A DNA stretch of 64,000 nt from Deltaproteobacteria bacterium (GCA_018266075.1 JAFEBB010000018.1:55536-119535); one strand, 5' to 3'. Shown: positions 36,952 to 45,310, numbered from the stretch's first letter. Numbers and translations are program-made. Notes: generated by a model not told the origin, from the letters alone.

Positions 36952-38883
36952 CTACACCGTGAAGCGCGCGTCGGCCATGGCCTCGGTGGCGTTGCCCGCA
37001 CAGAGGTGCACCACCTGGGACTTGGTGCCCACGTGCTTGAGCACCCGGCCGATGAGCACCTGCTGCGCGGGCGGGAAGCCCGAGAAGTCGTCGTCGACCA
37101 GGTACGGCAGCCGCGCGCGCTCGGCGTACTTCTCCATCAGCGCGACCTTGACCGCGAGGTACAGCAGGTCGCGCTCGTTGGCGTCGAGCATGCCGGCGTG
37201 CTTCTTCCCGGCCTGGGTCGCCACCTGCGCGCGGCCCTTCACGTCGATCTCCACCGCGCCCAGCCTCCGCTCGGTCAGCGCCGCCAGGTACTGCGAGGCG
37301 CGCGGCGCGATGAGCTGCCCCAGGGTCGCGAGGTCCGCGCCGAAGAGGTCGGTGGTCGCGTCGAGGAGCTTGGGCACCGGATCTTCGGCGGGCGGCTGGA
37401 TCGACGGGCCCTGCCCCGTGGGCGGACGCGCCGCGGCCTCCGCGGAAATCGTCGCGGCGGCCGGTGTGGCTTGCGGGTTCAGCGCCGCGCGGATGGAGGC
37501 CTCCACTTCTTCGATCTCCGCTTCCACCGCGTGCGACGGCCGGCTGTAGCCCGACAGCTCGCCGAGCCGCGCCTCGACTTTCTGCTGCTCGAGCTGGACC
37601 TCCTGCATCTCGCGCTGGGCCTCGGCCACAGACGGATCGCTCTCGAGGGCCGCGAGCTGCGAAGCGGCGTCCTCCATCTGGCGCTCGAGGAGCTGCCGCT
37701 GGGCGAAGGTGTCGATGAGCTGCCCCGGCGACTCGACGCCCAACAGCTTCATGGCCGTCTTGACCGAGAGCACCTCGTTCTCGAAGGCGTCGTTGATCTG
37801 CTTCTCGCGGTCGTCGTAGTGGCTCTTGCGGCGGCCCTGGCTCTCGCTGCCCTGGATGTCGCCAATCCAGCGGATGGCCGCCACCGCCGCCATCCCGAAC
37901 GAGGGGATGTCGAGCAGGCTGAGGTAGCGCCAGGCGTGGCCCAGCACCACGCCCACCAGGAGCGTCACCACGCCGATGCCCATCGACGCCGAGAAGGTCG
38001 GGTCCTTGTAGATCGGCGCGACATTGAACGTCTTGCCCAGGAACTGCTCGCGCTCGCGCTCCAGCCGGCGGAGCTGGTCGTCGCGCTGCTTCTCCAGCGT
38101 CTCCATGCGCGCAGCGCGCTCGGCGATGTTCTCCGGCAGCCCCATCTTCACCGGCGAGGGAGCGCTTTCGGCGGTGGCGCGCGCGGCGTCGAGCTGCTTC
38201 TTGAGCTCGTCGAGCTTGCGCACCTTGCCGCCGAGATCGAACGTGCGCTTCTGCAGGCCGTCGAGCTTGAACTGCAGCTCGTCGATCTCCTGGGTGCCGG
38301 CGAGCTCCTGCTTGAGCTGCTCGAGGATGGCCTTCGCGGCATTCACGTCCGTCGCCGGCTGCACCGAGCGCGCGCTCGCCGACATGAGCTGCGCGCTCGA
38401 GCTCTGCAGCGCCGGGAACGGCCCGGAGATCTTCGGCACGCCACCGGCCGGCAAGGCTTGCTTGCTCGGCCAGCCCGTGGGGGTAATCGCGAAGGCGCCC
38501 TCGTAGGCGCCGCGCGTGGGCAGGCCGCAGGTCGAGCGCAGGTACTGGGCGATCTCCGCGGCGTCCTGGGTGATGGGCACGAACTTGCCGGTGGCGGCGT
38601 CCATGCGCGCGAGCGTGCCCGCGCCGCCGAGCTCGCGCACGAGCCGATACGTGGTGCCGTCGCGCCCCTGGAACGTCAGGCCCGCGCGCGCGATGGGCGC
38701 ACCGGGCGCCACGAGCGCGGAGGTGTCCACACGGCCGTCGGCGTAGAAGAGCGCCTCGAAGAGCTTCCACAGCGAGCCGCCGGGCTGCTGCGGCTGCAAG
38801 AGCGTGTAACCCTGCTTGAACGCGAGCCGCACACTGGGTGCGAGTCCCTTCACGCCCTGGATGGCCAACTCGAGGATCACCAT
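36952..38883 (-). CDS. SMC/YhaN-like coiled-coil protein with degenerate ATPase and membrane segment
   Basis: The protein has 643 residues. Both ends fold like the lobes of an SMC/Rad50/YhaN ATPase head: N-terminal VILELAIQGVKGLAPSVRLAF with a P-loop position reading QPQQPGGSLWK (the Gly-Lys-Ser/Thr is gone), and a C-terminal ANERDLLYLAVKVAL ... LPYLVDDDFSGFP resembling the signature and Walker B/D-loop. Between them lie coiled coils (about 180-300 and 370-470) and a hydrophobic segment at about 315-355 that could cross the membrane twice. It therefore looks like a membrane-anchored, ATPase-dead scaffold. The gene is on the same strand as the NACHT gene, 81 bases upstream of it. Confidence 0.72.
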   Translation of the reverse strand: MVILELAIQGVKGLAPSVRLAFKQGYTLLQPQQPGGSLWKLFEALFYADGRVDTSALVAPGAPIARAGLTFQGRDGTTYRLVRELGGAGTLARMDAATGKFVPITQDAAEIAQYLRSTCGLPTRGAYEGAFAITPTGWPSKQALPAGGVPKISGPFPALQSSSAQLMSASARSVQPATDVNAAKAILEQLKQELAGTQEIDELQFKLDGLQKRTFDLGGKVRKLDELKKQLDAARATAESAPSPVKMGLPENIAERAARMETLEKQRDDQLRRLEREREQFLGKTFNVAPIYKDPTFSASMGIGVVTLLVGVVLGHAWRYLSLLDIPSFGMAAVAAIRWIGDIQGSESQGRRKSHYDDREKQINDAFENEVLSVKTAMKLLGVESPGQLIDTFAQRQLLERQMEDAASQLAALESDPSVAEAQREMQEVQLEQQKVEARLGELSGYSRPSHAVEAEIEEVEASIRAALNPQATPAAATISAEAAARPPTGQGPSIQPPAEDPVPKLLDATTDLFGADLATLGQLIAPRASQYLAALTERRLGAVEIDVKGRAQVATQAGKKHAGMLDANERDLLYLAVKVALMEKYAERARLPYLVDDDFSGFPPAQQVLIGRVLKHVGTKSQVVHLCAGNATEAMADARFTV

Positions 38884-38950
38884 GCCGGCGGCGATTGTAG
38901 AACGACGCCGGGAATGATCGAGGGGCTAAATCCAATCCCAGAAACACGAA

Positions 38951-38978
38951 GCCCCCGACCGCACGAAGCGGCGGGGGC
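38951..38978 (-). terminator. Rho-independent terminator of the rplS operon
   Basis: On the reverse strand a GC-rich stem (GCCCCCGCCGC against GCGGTCGGGGGC) with a TTCG-type loop lies 22 bases after the rplS stop and is followed by T-rich sequence (TTCGTGTTTCT). Confidence 0.75.
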
Positions 38979-38999
38979 CCGTGAGGTGAAGCGAGCAGC

Positions 39000-39416
39000 C
39001 TAGCTCTTGGCCGGCGCGGCCGCAGCAGCGGCATGCGCGGCGTGCTCGGCGGCCTCGGCGGCCTCGGCCTCTTCCTTGTTCAGGATGCGGGCCGCGCGGC
39101 CCTGCAGCTCGCGCAAGTAGAAGAGCTTGGCCCGGCGGACCTTGCCCTCCATGAGGATCTCGATCTTCTCCCAGCCGGTGCTGTGGAGGGGGAAGATGCG
39201 CTCCACGCCCACGCCGTAGCTCATCTTGCGGACGGTGAAGCTGGCGCGGTTGCCGCCCTCGCTGCGGCGGATGACGACGCCCTCGAAGGGCTGCACGCGC
39301 TCCTTGTCACCTTCCTTGATCTTCCAGTGGACGCGAACCGTGTCACCTGGGCCGAACTGGGGCACGTCCTTGCGGAGGTGCTTCTGCTCGATCAACTGAA
39401 TGCGCTTGTCCTGCAT
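39000..39416 (-). CDS. rplS: Ribosomal protein L19
   Basis: The protein has 138 residues. It shows L19 blocks [40 protein letters not shown] and [14 protein letters not shown]-terminal Ala/Glu-rich tail of about 25 residues extends beyond the usual length of about 115. L19 lies at the 30S-50S interface. It is the last gene of the rpsP-khpA-rimM-trmD-rplS transcript. Confidence 0.97.
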   Translation of the reverse strand: MQDKRIQLIEQKHLRKDVPQFGPGDTVRVHWKIKEGDKERVQPFEGVVIRRSEGGNRASFTVRKMSYGVGVERIFPLHSTGWEKIEILMEGKVRRAKLFYLRELQGRAARILNKEEAEAAEAAEHAAHAAAAAAPAKS

Positions 39417-39419
39417 GGC

Positions 39420-40166
39420 TTACTTTCCTTGCTTGTCGTGTGTCTCGAGCAGCCGACGATCGACGTCGCTCAGCTCCAGGTGGTGAAACAGGTCCGGCCG
39501 CCGCTCCCTCGTTGTTGCTAACGACTTCGTCCTTCTCCAGCGCGCGACCTCCGCATGGTTCCCGGAGAGCAGCACATCCGGGACCTTCTGTCCGCGGAAC
39601 TCCGGCGGGCGCGTGTACTGCGGATACTCGAGAAGCCCTTCCTCGAAGCTCTCCGCCCCTGCCGAGGACTCGTTTCCGAGCACCCCCGGCAACAAACGGG
39701 CGACGGCATCTACCACAACCAGGGCAGCAAATTCACCCCCCGTGAGCACGAAATCGCCGATCGAGAGCTCGCCGTCCAGAAAAGGCATCACCCGCTCGTC
39801 CACGCCCTCGTACCGGCCGCAGACCAGGATGAGCCGCGGCGACAGAGCCAGCTGGCGGGCCATCGCCTGGTTGAAGCGCGGCCCGCGGGGCGACATGAGC
39901 AGGACCTTGGCGCCAGGCACCCGCTCGCGCGCCGCCTCGATGGCCCCGACCAGGGGCTCGGGCTTCATCACCATGCCCGCGCCGCCGCCGTAGGGCGCGT
40001 CGTCGCACTTGCTGTGCTTGTCGGTGGCGTGGTCGCGGATGTCGGCCACGCCGATCGAGATGTGCCCGCGCTCCCAGGCCTTGCCCAGGATGCTCTCGCG
40101 CAACGGCAGCTCCACCATGCGCGGGAAGAGCGTGAGCAGCTCGAAGTGCGGCTTCTCCGCGCTCAT
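39420..40166 (-). CDS. trmD: tRNA (guanine-37-N1)-methyltransferase
   Basis: The protein has 248 residues with the SPOUT trefoil-knot motifs [16 protein letters not shown] and [13 protein letters not shown], then [10 protein letters not shown]. It uses SAM to methylate G37 next to the anticodon, which prevents frameshifts. Its ATG overlaps the rimM stop by four bases. rplS follows after a three-base gap. Confidence 0.97.
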   Translation of the reverse strand: MSAEKPHFELLTLFPRMVELPLRESILGKAWERGHISIGVADIRDHATDKHSKCDDAPYGGGAGMVMKPEPLVGAIEAARERVPGAKVLLMSPRGPRFNQAMARQLALSPRLILVCGRYEGVDERVMPFLDGELSIGDFVLTGGEFAALVVVDAVARLLPGVLGNESSAGAESFEEGLLEYPQYTRPPEFRGQKVPDVLLSGNHAEVARWRRTKSLATTRERRPDLFHHLELSDVDRRLLETHDKQGK

Positions 40167-40678
40167 TCCGTGTACTCCGGCGGGCGAATCACGACCTGCC
40201 CTTCGGCTTGCTTCACGGCGACGACGAAGTGCTCCGCGAACGGAACCAGCAGCTCCAGTGCGCCTTCACCGATGACGATGACCGGCACCGGCCCGGTCTC
40301 CCAGAAGCCCTGGACGCGCCCCAGCGGCTTGCCGGACTCGTCCACGGCCATCAGGCCGATCAGGTCCGCCTGGTAGAACTCGCCCGCCTCGGGCGCGGGC
40401 AGATCCGCTCGGCGAATCTCGACGTCCTTGCCCTTGAGCAGCTCCGCCGCGTTCCGGTCGTTCACGCCCTCGACGCGCAGGAGCACTTCCACGTTGGCCG
40501 CGCGCGCGGAGACGATCTTGCGGGTCGCCGTCTCGCCCACGAGCCGGAGCGACTTCACCTCGAGCAACGAGCTCGAAGCCGGATCGTCGCAGCGGACGCC
40601 GAGCTCGCCCTTGAGGCCGTGCGCGCGCACCACGCGGCCGACGACGATCCAGCGGTCGCCTTGAGCGTCCGACGTCAT
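40163..40678 (-). CDS. rimM: 16S rRNA processing/30S maturation factor RimM
   Basis: The protein has 171 residues. The N-terminal barrel begins [19 protein letters not shown] and the PRC-barrel domain contains [20 protein letters not shown] and [14 protein letters not shown]. It binds S19 and helps mature the 3' domain of 16S rRNA. It lies between khpA and trmD in the ribosomal operon. Confidence 0.96.
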   Translation of the reverse strand: MTSDAQGDRWIVVGRVVRAHGLKGELGVRCDDPASSSLLEVKSLRLVGETATRKIVSARAANVEVLLRVEGVNDRNAAELLKGKDVEIRRADLPAPEAGEFYQADLIGLMAVDESGKPLGRVQGFWETGPVPVIVIGEGALELLVPFAEHFVVAVKQAEGQVVIRPPEYTE

Positions 40679-40696
40679 GACTTCACTTGGCCTGAG

Positions 40697-40978
40697 CTAC
40701 GCCTGCGGCGGCTCGCCCTCGCCCGACTGGGGACGACCGCCGCGCCGACCGTGGGCGACCTCGACGAGCACGCGCTTACCCTGCGCGCGCGCCGCGGCCT
40801 GCACCACGGTGCGGATGGCGTGGATGGTCTTGCCTTCGCGGCCGATCACCTTGCCAACCTCGGCCGCGTCGACCTTGAACTCGTAGGTGACGGCGCGGTC
40901 GGAGGGCTTCTCCACGACCTCGACGGCGTCCTTGTTGGACACCAGCGCCTTCGCGAGGAAAAGGACCAGCTCCTTCAT
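40697..40978 (-). CDS. khpA: KH-domain RNA-binding protein KhpA
   Basis: The protein has 93 residues. It has a single KH domain with the GxxG loop in VGKVIGREGKTIHAIRTVV (GREG). The C-terminus is a basic, glycine-rich tail (AHGRRGGRPQSGEGE). KhpA-type proteins bind RNA, often with KhpB, and influence cell elongation and sRNA stability. The placement between rpsP and rimM is the usual one. Confidence 0.93.
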   Translation of the reverse strand: MKELVLFLAKALVSNKDAVEVVEKPSDRAVTYEFKVDAAEVGKVIGREGKTIHAIRTVVQAAARAQGKRVLVEVAHGRRGGRPQSGEGEPPQA

Positions 40979-41011
40979 CGCTCACCTCAGAGACTGCTGC
41001 GGAACCGACCC

Positions 41012-41275
41012 TTACGCCTTGGCGGCGGGCGGGTTGGCCTTCTGGTGCCGCTTGATGAGCTCGCCCACGGTCTCGGTGGGCTGAGCGCCGGCCTTGATCC
41101 AGTAGGCCAGGCGGTCAGCGTCGACCTTGAAGGGGTTCTGCTTGTCGTGCGGGTAGAACGAGCCGATGGCCTCGATGAACTTCCCGTCGCGCGGCTTGCG
41201 CGAGTCGGCGGCGACCACGTGGTAGTACGGGTTCTTCTTGGCCCCGGCGCGAGCCAGGCGGAGCTTCACGGACAT
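41012..41275 (-). CDS. rpsP: Ribosomal protein S16
   Basis: The protein has 87 residues. The opening [21 protein letters not shown] and the block [20 protein letters not shown] identify S16, a 30S protein needed for assembly of the central domain. It is the first gene of the operon; its promoter is about 60-90 bases upstream. Confidence 0.97.
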   Translation of the reverse strand: MSVKLRLARAGAKKNPYYHVVAADSRKPRDGKFIEAIGSFYPHDKQNPFKVDADRLAYWIKAGAQPTETVGELIKRHQKANPPAAKA

Positions 41276-41333
41276 TGCGGTGCGCCTCTCAAAAGGTGTT
41301 CTCGGCCCACAGGGACCGACGCGAAAACGCCGC

Positions 41334-41363
41334 TAGATACGCGGGCGCCAAGGTCCGCGTCAA
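41334..41363 (-). promoter_or_regulatory. Promoter of the rpsP-khpA-rimM-trmD-rplS operon
   Basis: On the reverse strand TTGACG (41358-41363), an 18-base spacer and TATCTA (41334-41339) match the sigma-70 consensus well. The leader would be about 52 bases. Confidence 0.65.
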
Positions 41364-41379
41364 GTCCATCCGCTCGCTT

Positions 41380-41868
41380 TCACGGGCTCGGCGCCTCGGG
41401 CGCCCGGCTGGCGCGGATGCTGGTGGCGATGATCGTGGTCGCGTAGAGCATCCCGGAGCGGTTGTCGTAGTTCACCCGCACCGTGTCGCCGGGCTGCAGC
41501 TCGCTCGGCCGGATCGACTCGCCGTCGCGCAAGATGGCGCTCTTCTGGTCCACGTAGAACGAGTCCTGCGCACCGCCCTGGGCGTGCACGTCGACCTTGG
41601 TGCCGTTGGCTGAGACGATGGTCCCCTGCAGCGCGCGCATGCCCGACTGGTCAACCATCGCGTTCGGCGGCTTCTCGGTCGCCTGCGTCTGGAACGGCGA
41701 GGACACGGCCGGGCCGTTCTCGGGCCGGTGAACGGGCGGCCCCGGGCTGGGCGCCAGGTCGTGGCCGGGATCGGGAGGCGCCGGGCTCGTGGCCGCGCAG
41801 GCCGAGGTGAGCGCAGCGCCGCTGGCCAGGAGCGCACCGGCCAGCAGGGCGCGGAGTGGCTTGGACAT
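41380..41868 (-). CDS. Lipoprotein of unknown function
   Basis: The protein has 162 residues. A lipobox (ALTSAC) is followed by a Pro-rich stretch and a small beta domain (LQGTIVSANGTKVDVHAQGG; GDTVRVNYDNRSGMLYATTI). The second part resembles OB-fold-like or PRC-barrel-like envelope domains, but the match is too weak to name. Its stop falls at the upstream edge of the rpsP promoter, so it is probably a separate transcript. Confidence 0.6.
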   Translation of the reverse strand: MSKPLRALLAGALLASGAALTSACAATSPAPPDPGHDLAPSPGPPVHRPENGPAVSSPFQTQATEKPPNAMVDQSGMRALQGTIVSANGTKVDVHAQGGAQDSFYVDQKSAILRDGESIRPSELQPGDTVRVNYDNRSGMLYATTIIATSIRASRAPEAPSP

Positions 41869-41994
41869 CGCAGCCGTCCTTCCGGAAGTACGGCCTCAAA
41901 CTATTCACGGCCGCGGGCACTCAGGCCGCTCACGGCTGGACGCCTGGGGCCCGAGCCGAAGGGCGCGCGCCATGCGACTGCCCTAGGTTGGGGC

Positions 41995-42897
41995 ATGCCC
42001 TCGGCAGAACCGGCCTCGCTTACCCACGCCGCCCTCGACGCGACCGGCGAGCCGCTCGCCTTGGGCCAGCCCGGCGGCGCCACCCTGCACCTCACGCCCG
42101 CGGCCTGCGAGGTGTTTGGGCTCTCGGACGGAAGCTGGCCGGATCTCGACGAGCTCGATCGGCGGGCGCACCTCGCCGGGCTTGGCCGCGAACGCACCGA
42201 GCTCCCGGGCGGCTTCGTGCTCGCCCGCTACATCCAGAATGGCGAGCGCGCGAAGGTGCTCCACGTGGCGCTCCACGACCTGCGATCGCCCCTGGCCAAC
42301 GTGCGCACCTACCTGGGCCTGCTCGCCGCGGGGAAGCTGGCGCCCGAGCGCCAGGCCAGCGCGTTCCAGGTCATGATTCGCAACGCCGACAAGGCCCTGA
42401 GCCGGATCACCGAGTTCCTCGAGAGCGAGCTCGTCGAGCTCGAGCCGGTGGGGCTGCACCTCGAGCACCTGGATTTGACGGCGCTGGTCGCGCAGGTCGT
42501 CGAGAAGCTCCGGCCCGAGCTCGCGGAGCGCGGCGTGCGGCTCACGCTGTCGACGCCAGGGCCAGCCATGCTCCACGGCGATCCCGACCGACTGCGGCGT
42601 GCGGTGGAGGCCGTGCTCGCCCGCGCGGGCGCGCGATCACCGTCCGCGAGCGCGGTGGACGTCCAGCTCGCGGCTCTGCCCCACAAGTTGATGCTTCGCG
42701 TGAGCGACGCGGGCGGCCCCCTCGCCCCGCCCGACGCCGAGCTCCGTCGCGACGCCCGCATCACCCTCGACAAGCGCCTCTCGCCCGCCACCGAGCTCGC
42801 CAACGCGCGCGCCACCTTCGAGGCCCTCGGCGGCCGCTTCTCGCTGGACGCAACCCGCACGGGGGCCACCTGGACCCTGGAGCTGCCCCTTCGCTGA
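41995..42897 (+). CDS. Cytoplasmic histidine-kinase-like protein with degenerate ATP-binding domain
   Basis: The protein has 300 residues from the ATG at 41995. The N-terminal 85 residues resemble a PAS-like sensor (LHLTPAACEVFGLSDGSW). The H-box ALHDLRSPLANVRTYLGLL places His at residue 94. In the ATPase domain the N-box reads RAVEAVLARAG instead of NLLxNAxK, the G1 box is SDAGGPLAPP, and no G2 box is present. It is either an inactive kinase used for phosphotransfer or a regulator. No membrane segment or adjacent response regulator is seen. Confidence 0.75.
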   Translation: MPSAEPASLTHAALDATGEPLALGQPGGATLHLTPAACEVFGLSDGSWPDLDELDRRAHLAGLGRERTELPGGFVLARYIQNGERAKVLHVALHDLRSPLANVRTYLGLLAAGKLAPERQASAFQVMIRNADKALSRITEFLESELVELEPVGLHLEHLDLTALVAQVVEKLRPELAERGVRLTLSTPGPAMLHGDPDRLRRAVEAVLARAGARSPSASAVDVQLAALPHKLMLRVSDAGGPLAPPDAELRRDARITLDKRLSPATELANARATFEALGGRFSLDATRTGATWTLELPLR

Positions 42898-43038
42898 GGC
42901 CGCGCGGGGTGTGGAGCTTTGGGGCAGCGGGACACGCCGCTGTTTCGAATCTCCCCAGAGCCGTGCCCGCGTCCCGACACAAGGGTGCGAAATTCTTGGA
43001 TAGGTTTTGGGCATGGCGCGTGCTACCAGGGCAACTCA

Positions 43039-43054
43039 CTGGGAATCATCCCAG
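43039..43054 (+). repeat. Hairpin in the 5' leader of the Lys-Gly protein gene
   Basis: Six-base arms CTGGGA and TCCCAG flank the loop ATCA, about 20 bases upstream of the ATG at 43075. It may stabilise or regulate this mRNA. Confidence 0.4.
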
Positions 43055-43074
43055 CACATCTGGAGTCTTGATCC

Positions 43075-43335
43075 ATGAAGAAGATCCTCTCCGCTCTCGC
43101 CATCGCCTCGACCCTCGCCTTCTCGGGCGCCGCCTTCGCTGACGACGCTGCCGCCGCCGCCCCCGCGGGCGACGCCGCCAAGCCGGCCGACAAGGCCGCC
43201 GACGCCGCCCCCGCTGGCGACGCCGCCAAGGCCGACGACAAGAAGGCCGACGACAAGGGCAAGGGCAAGGGCAAGGGCAAGGGCAAGGGCAAGGGCAAGA
43301 AGGCCGACAAGGCCGAGAAGACCGAGGCGAAGTAA
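43075..43335 (+). CDS. Secreted low-complexity protein with Lys-Gly repeat tail
   Basis: The protein has 86 residues. A signal peptide (MKKILSALAIASTLAFSGAAFA) precedes Ala/Asp-rich repeats (GDAAKPADKAADAAPAGDAA), then a run of alternating Lys-Gly residues encoded by tandem AAGGGC hexamers (about 43250-43300), and a Lys/Glu tail. The mature protein is highly charged and should be disordered. A clean terminator follows. Function is unknown; it could bind nucleic acid or polyphosphate in the periplasm. The repeat count is likely to vary between strains. Confidence 0.7.
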   Translation: MKKILSALAIASTLAFSGAAFADDAAAAAPAGDAAKPADKAADAAPAGDAAKADDKKADDKGKGKGKGKGKGKGKKADKAEKTEAK

Positions 43336-43356
43336 GCCTCTGCGCTAGCGCGCACG

Positions 43357-43398
43357 CAAACCCCCGACTGGCGCAAGCCGGCCGGGGGTTTTGCTTTT
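43357..43398 (+). terminator. Rho-independent terminator
   Basis: AACCCCCG and CGGGGGTT arms enclose an inner hairpin (GGC-GCAA-GCC) and are followed by TTTGCTTTT. It ends the Lys-Gly protein transcript. Confidence 0.8.
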
Positions 43399-43444
43399 CG
43401 GAGCGACCAGGCGAGCCCGGTTGACGTCGGCCGGGGCCCCGGGT

Positions 43445-43473
43445 TTGTCTCCAACAGGGTGCGCTGTTATAAG
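43445..43473 (+). promoter_or_regulatory. Promoter of tatA
   Basis: TTGTCT (43445-43450), a 17-base spacer and TATAAG (43468-43473) are a near-consensus sigma-70 promoter. The leader to the GTG at 43525 is about 45 bases and includes a GAGGTGA ribosome site. Confidence 0.7.
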
Positions 43474-43524
43474 CTCGCTCATGTAAGCGGCGGCCTTACC
43501 TCCGGGCCGCCTCCGAGGTGAACC

Positions 43525-43731
43525 GTGCATTTGGGCGCAATGGAAATCGTGCTGATCCTGGGCCTGGCCCTGCTGTTCTTCGGCCCGACCCGCCTGCCCG
43601 CCCTGGGCCAGTCGCTCGGCTCGGCCGTCCGCAGCTTCAAGCGCGGCATCAACGGCCAGGAGGACGACACCACCAAGCAGCTCCCGCAGGCGTCCGCGTC
43701 GTCGCAGCAGAACCCGCCGCCGCAGGCCTGA
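43525..43731 (+). CDS. tatA: Twin-arginine translocase subunit TatA/E
   Basis: The protein has 68 residues from the GTG at 43525. One membrane helix (MEIVLILGLALLFFGPTRLP) is followed by the conserved FGPTRLPALGQSLGSAVRSF hinge and amphipathic helix, then a polar tail. TatA forms the channel of the Sec-independent export of folded proteins. Several Tat substrates are in this window (dioxygenase, molybdoenzyme, NapG). tatB and tatC are not adjacent. Confidence 0.93.
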   Translation: MHLGAMEIVLILGLALLFFGPTRLPALGQSLGSAVRSFKRGINGQEDDTTKQLPQASASSQQNPPPQA

Positions 43732-43755
43732 CAGGGCGGCGGCTGACGGCGCGCC

Positions 43756-45294
43756 GTGTCCCTACGACTCAAGCTCATCGCGCTCTTTGCCGCCGTGCTC
43801 GCCCTCACCATGGGCGTGGCAGCCTGGCTCGGTGGCCGCATCGCCGCGAGCACCGTCCAGGACGAGATCCGCGACCGAACCATCGAGACCGGCCACGCGC
43901 TGGCCGCTGAGCTCGCGCGCGCCGCGAGCTACGACCCCAAAGCCACCACCGACCGTCTCGCCGAGCTGATCCGCTCCAACCCGGGTCTGCGCGCGGCCGA
44001 GCTCGCCGTGGAGCGACCCGGCCCCGACCAGATCATGCGGGTGGAGATGACCCCGCACGGCGTCGAGACCCAGGTCCGCGACGACCCCGCCGAGGTGCCT
44101 GCGCACACCGAGACCACGCTCGTCGAAGGCCCCCAGGGTCGCTACTGGAGCGTGAGCCTGCCCGCGCGCGTGGGCCGGTCGCGCGCGCGCGTGACGCTGG
44201 AGAGCTCGCTCGCCGAGGCCGACAGCGTCGTCGAGAAGGAGCGCGGCGTCTTCGTGGAGGTCACGGCGTTCGCGTGCGTGTTCCTCATCCTCGTGGCGAA
44301 CTTGCTGCTGATTCGGCTCATCGGCCGGCCCATCGAGGCGCTGTCCACGGCCATGAGCGAAGTCGAGCGCGGCAACCTCGACGCCAGCGTGGCCGAGCGC
44401 GGCCAGGACGAGCTCGCTCGCCTCGCCCGCGGCTTCAACGAGATGCTGACGCGCATCCGCGGCTTCAACCAGGAGCTGACGACGCGCATCGACGCCGCCG
44501 TCGCCGATGTGGCCCGCAAGAACCACGCGCTGGAAGAGCTCAATGACCTGCTCGTCGCCGCCCGCCGCGACCTGACCGCCAAGGAGCGCCTGGCCGCGCT
44601 GGGCCAGCTCTCGGGCACGCTGGCGCACGAGCTGGGCAACCCGCTCAACGTCATCAGCGGCAACCTGCAGCTGCTCGCGCGCTCGAGGGAGCTGCCCGAG
44701 GCCACGCGCGAGGAAGTCCAGCAACTGCAGGACGAGGTCGCGCGGATGACGGGCATCATCCGCCGGTTCCTCGACTCGACCCGCGGCCTCAAGCCCGACC
44801 CCGAGCGCGTCGAAGTCAAGGCGCTGCTCGCCGAGTCGCTCGACCTCTCGCTCTCCGCCGACGCGCGCACCCGCATCCAGGTGCAGACCGAGCTCGAGCC
44901 GGGCCTGGAGAGCGCCGTCATCGACCCGGGCCTGGTGCGCCACGTGCTCACCAACTTCATCTCCAACGCCGTGGACGCCATGGCCGAGCACGGCAGCCTC
45001 ACCGTTGGCGCGCGGCGCGACTCGGGCGACCTGGTGCTCTGGGTGCGCGACACCGGCTCGGGCATCACCGCGCCCGACCGCAAGCACATCTTCGAGCCGT
45101 TCTTCACCACCAAGCCCAAGGGCAAGGGCACCGGCCTGGGCTTGGCCATCTGTCGCGAGATCGCCCTGGCGCTGAAGGGCCGCATCGACGTGGAGAGCAC
45201 GCCCAACGCCGGCTCCACCTTCGCGCTTCGGATTCCGATTCCCGCGGAGACAGAGGCCAGCGGGCCGGTGGCGTCGCCCCAAGTTTCCGCCTGA
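43756..45294 (+). CDS. Membrane sensor histidine kinase with HAMP domain
   Basis: The protein has 512 residues from a GTG at 43756. Two membrane helices (about 7-29 and 168-188) enclose a periplasmic sensor of about 135 residues. A HAMP domain (about 189-241), a coiled coil and a NtrB-like kinase core follow: His291 in LAHELGNPLNVISGNLQLL, the N-box NFISNAVDAMAEHG, the G1 box VRDTGSGI and the G2 box GKGTGLGLAICREI. All are intact. It starts 24 bases after tatA and is probably co-transcribed with it. No response regulator is adjacent. Confidence 0.93.
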   Translation: MSLRLKLIALFAAVLALTMGVAAWLGGRIAASTVQDEIRDRTIETGHALAAELARAASYDPKATTDRLAELIRSNPGLRAAELAVERPGPDQIMRVEMTPHGVETQVRDDPAEVPAHTETTLVEGPQGRYWSVSLPARVGRSRARVTLESSLAEADSVVEKERGVFVEVTAFACVFLILVANLLLIRLIGRPIEALSTAMSEVERGNLDASVAERGQDELARLARGFNEMLTRIRGFNQELTTRIDAAVADVARKNHALEELNDLLVAARRDLTAKERLAALGQLSGTLAHELGNPLNVISGNLQLLARSRELPEATREEVQQLQDEVARMTGIIRRFLDSTRGLKPDPERVEVKALLAESLDLSLSADARTRIQVQTELEPGLESAVIDPGLVRHVLTNFISNAVDAMAEHGSLTVGARRDSGDLVLWVRDTGSGITAPDRKHIFEPFFTTKPKGKGTGLGLAICREIALALKGRIDVESTPNAGSTFALRIPIPAETEASGPVASPQVSA

Positions 45295-45308
45295 GACTCA
45301 GGCGGAAA
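45284..45308. terminator. Bidirectional hairpin between the kinase and tRNA-Met
   Basis: Perfect 11-base arms TTTCCGCCTGA and TCAGGCGGAAA enclose the 3-base loop GAC. A-runs on one side and T-runs on the other allow termination in both directions: the kinase on the plus strand and tRNA-Met on the minus strand. The kinase stop codon (45292-45294) lies inside the stem. Confidence 0.75.
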
Positions 45309-45310
45309 AG

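Noticed and set aside
34615..39003. Open frame of 1462 codons opposite the NACHT and SMC-like genes
   Set aside because: It mirrors two real genes and shows no recognisable domain, signal or ribosome site. The amino-acid composition is typical of shadow frames.
43250..43300. CRISPR-like or minisatellite array in the Lys-Gly region
   Set aside because: The repeat is a six-base coding unit in frame with the secreted protein, with no spacers.
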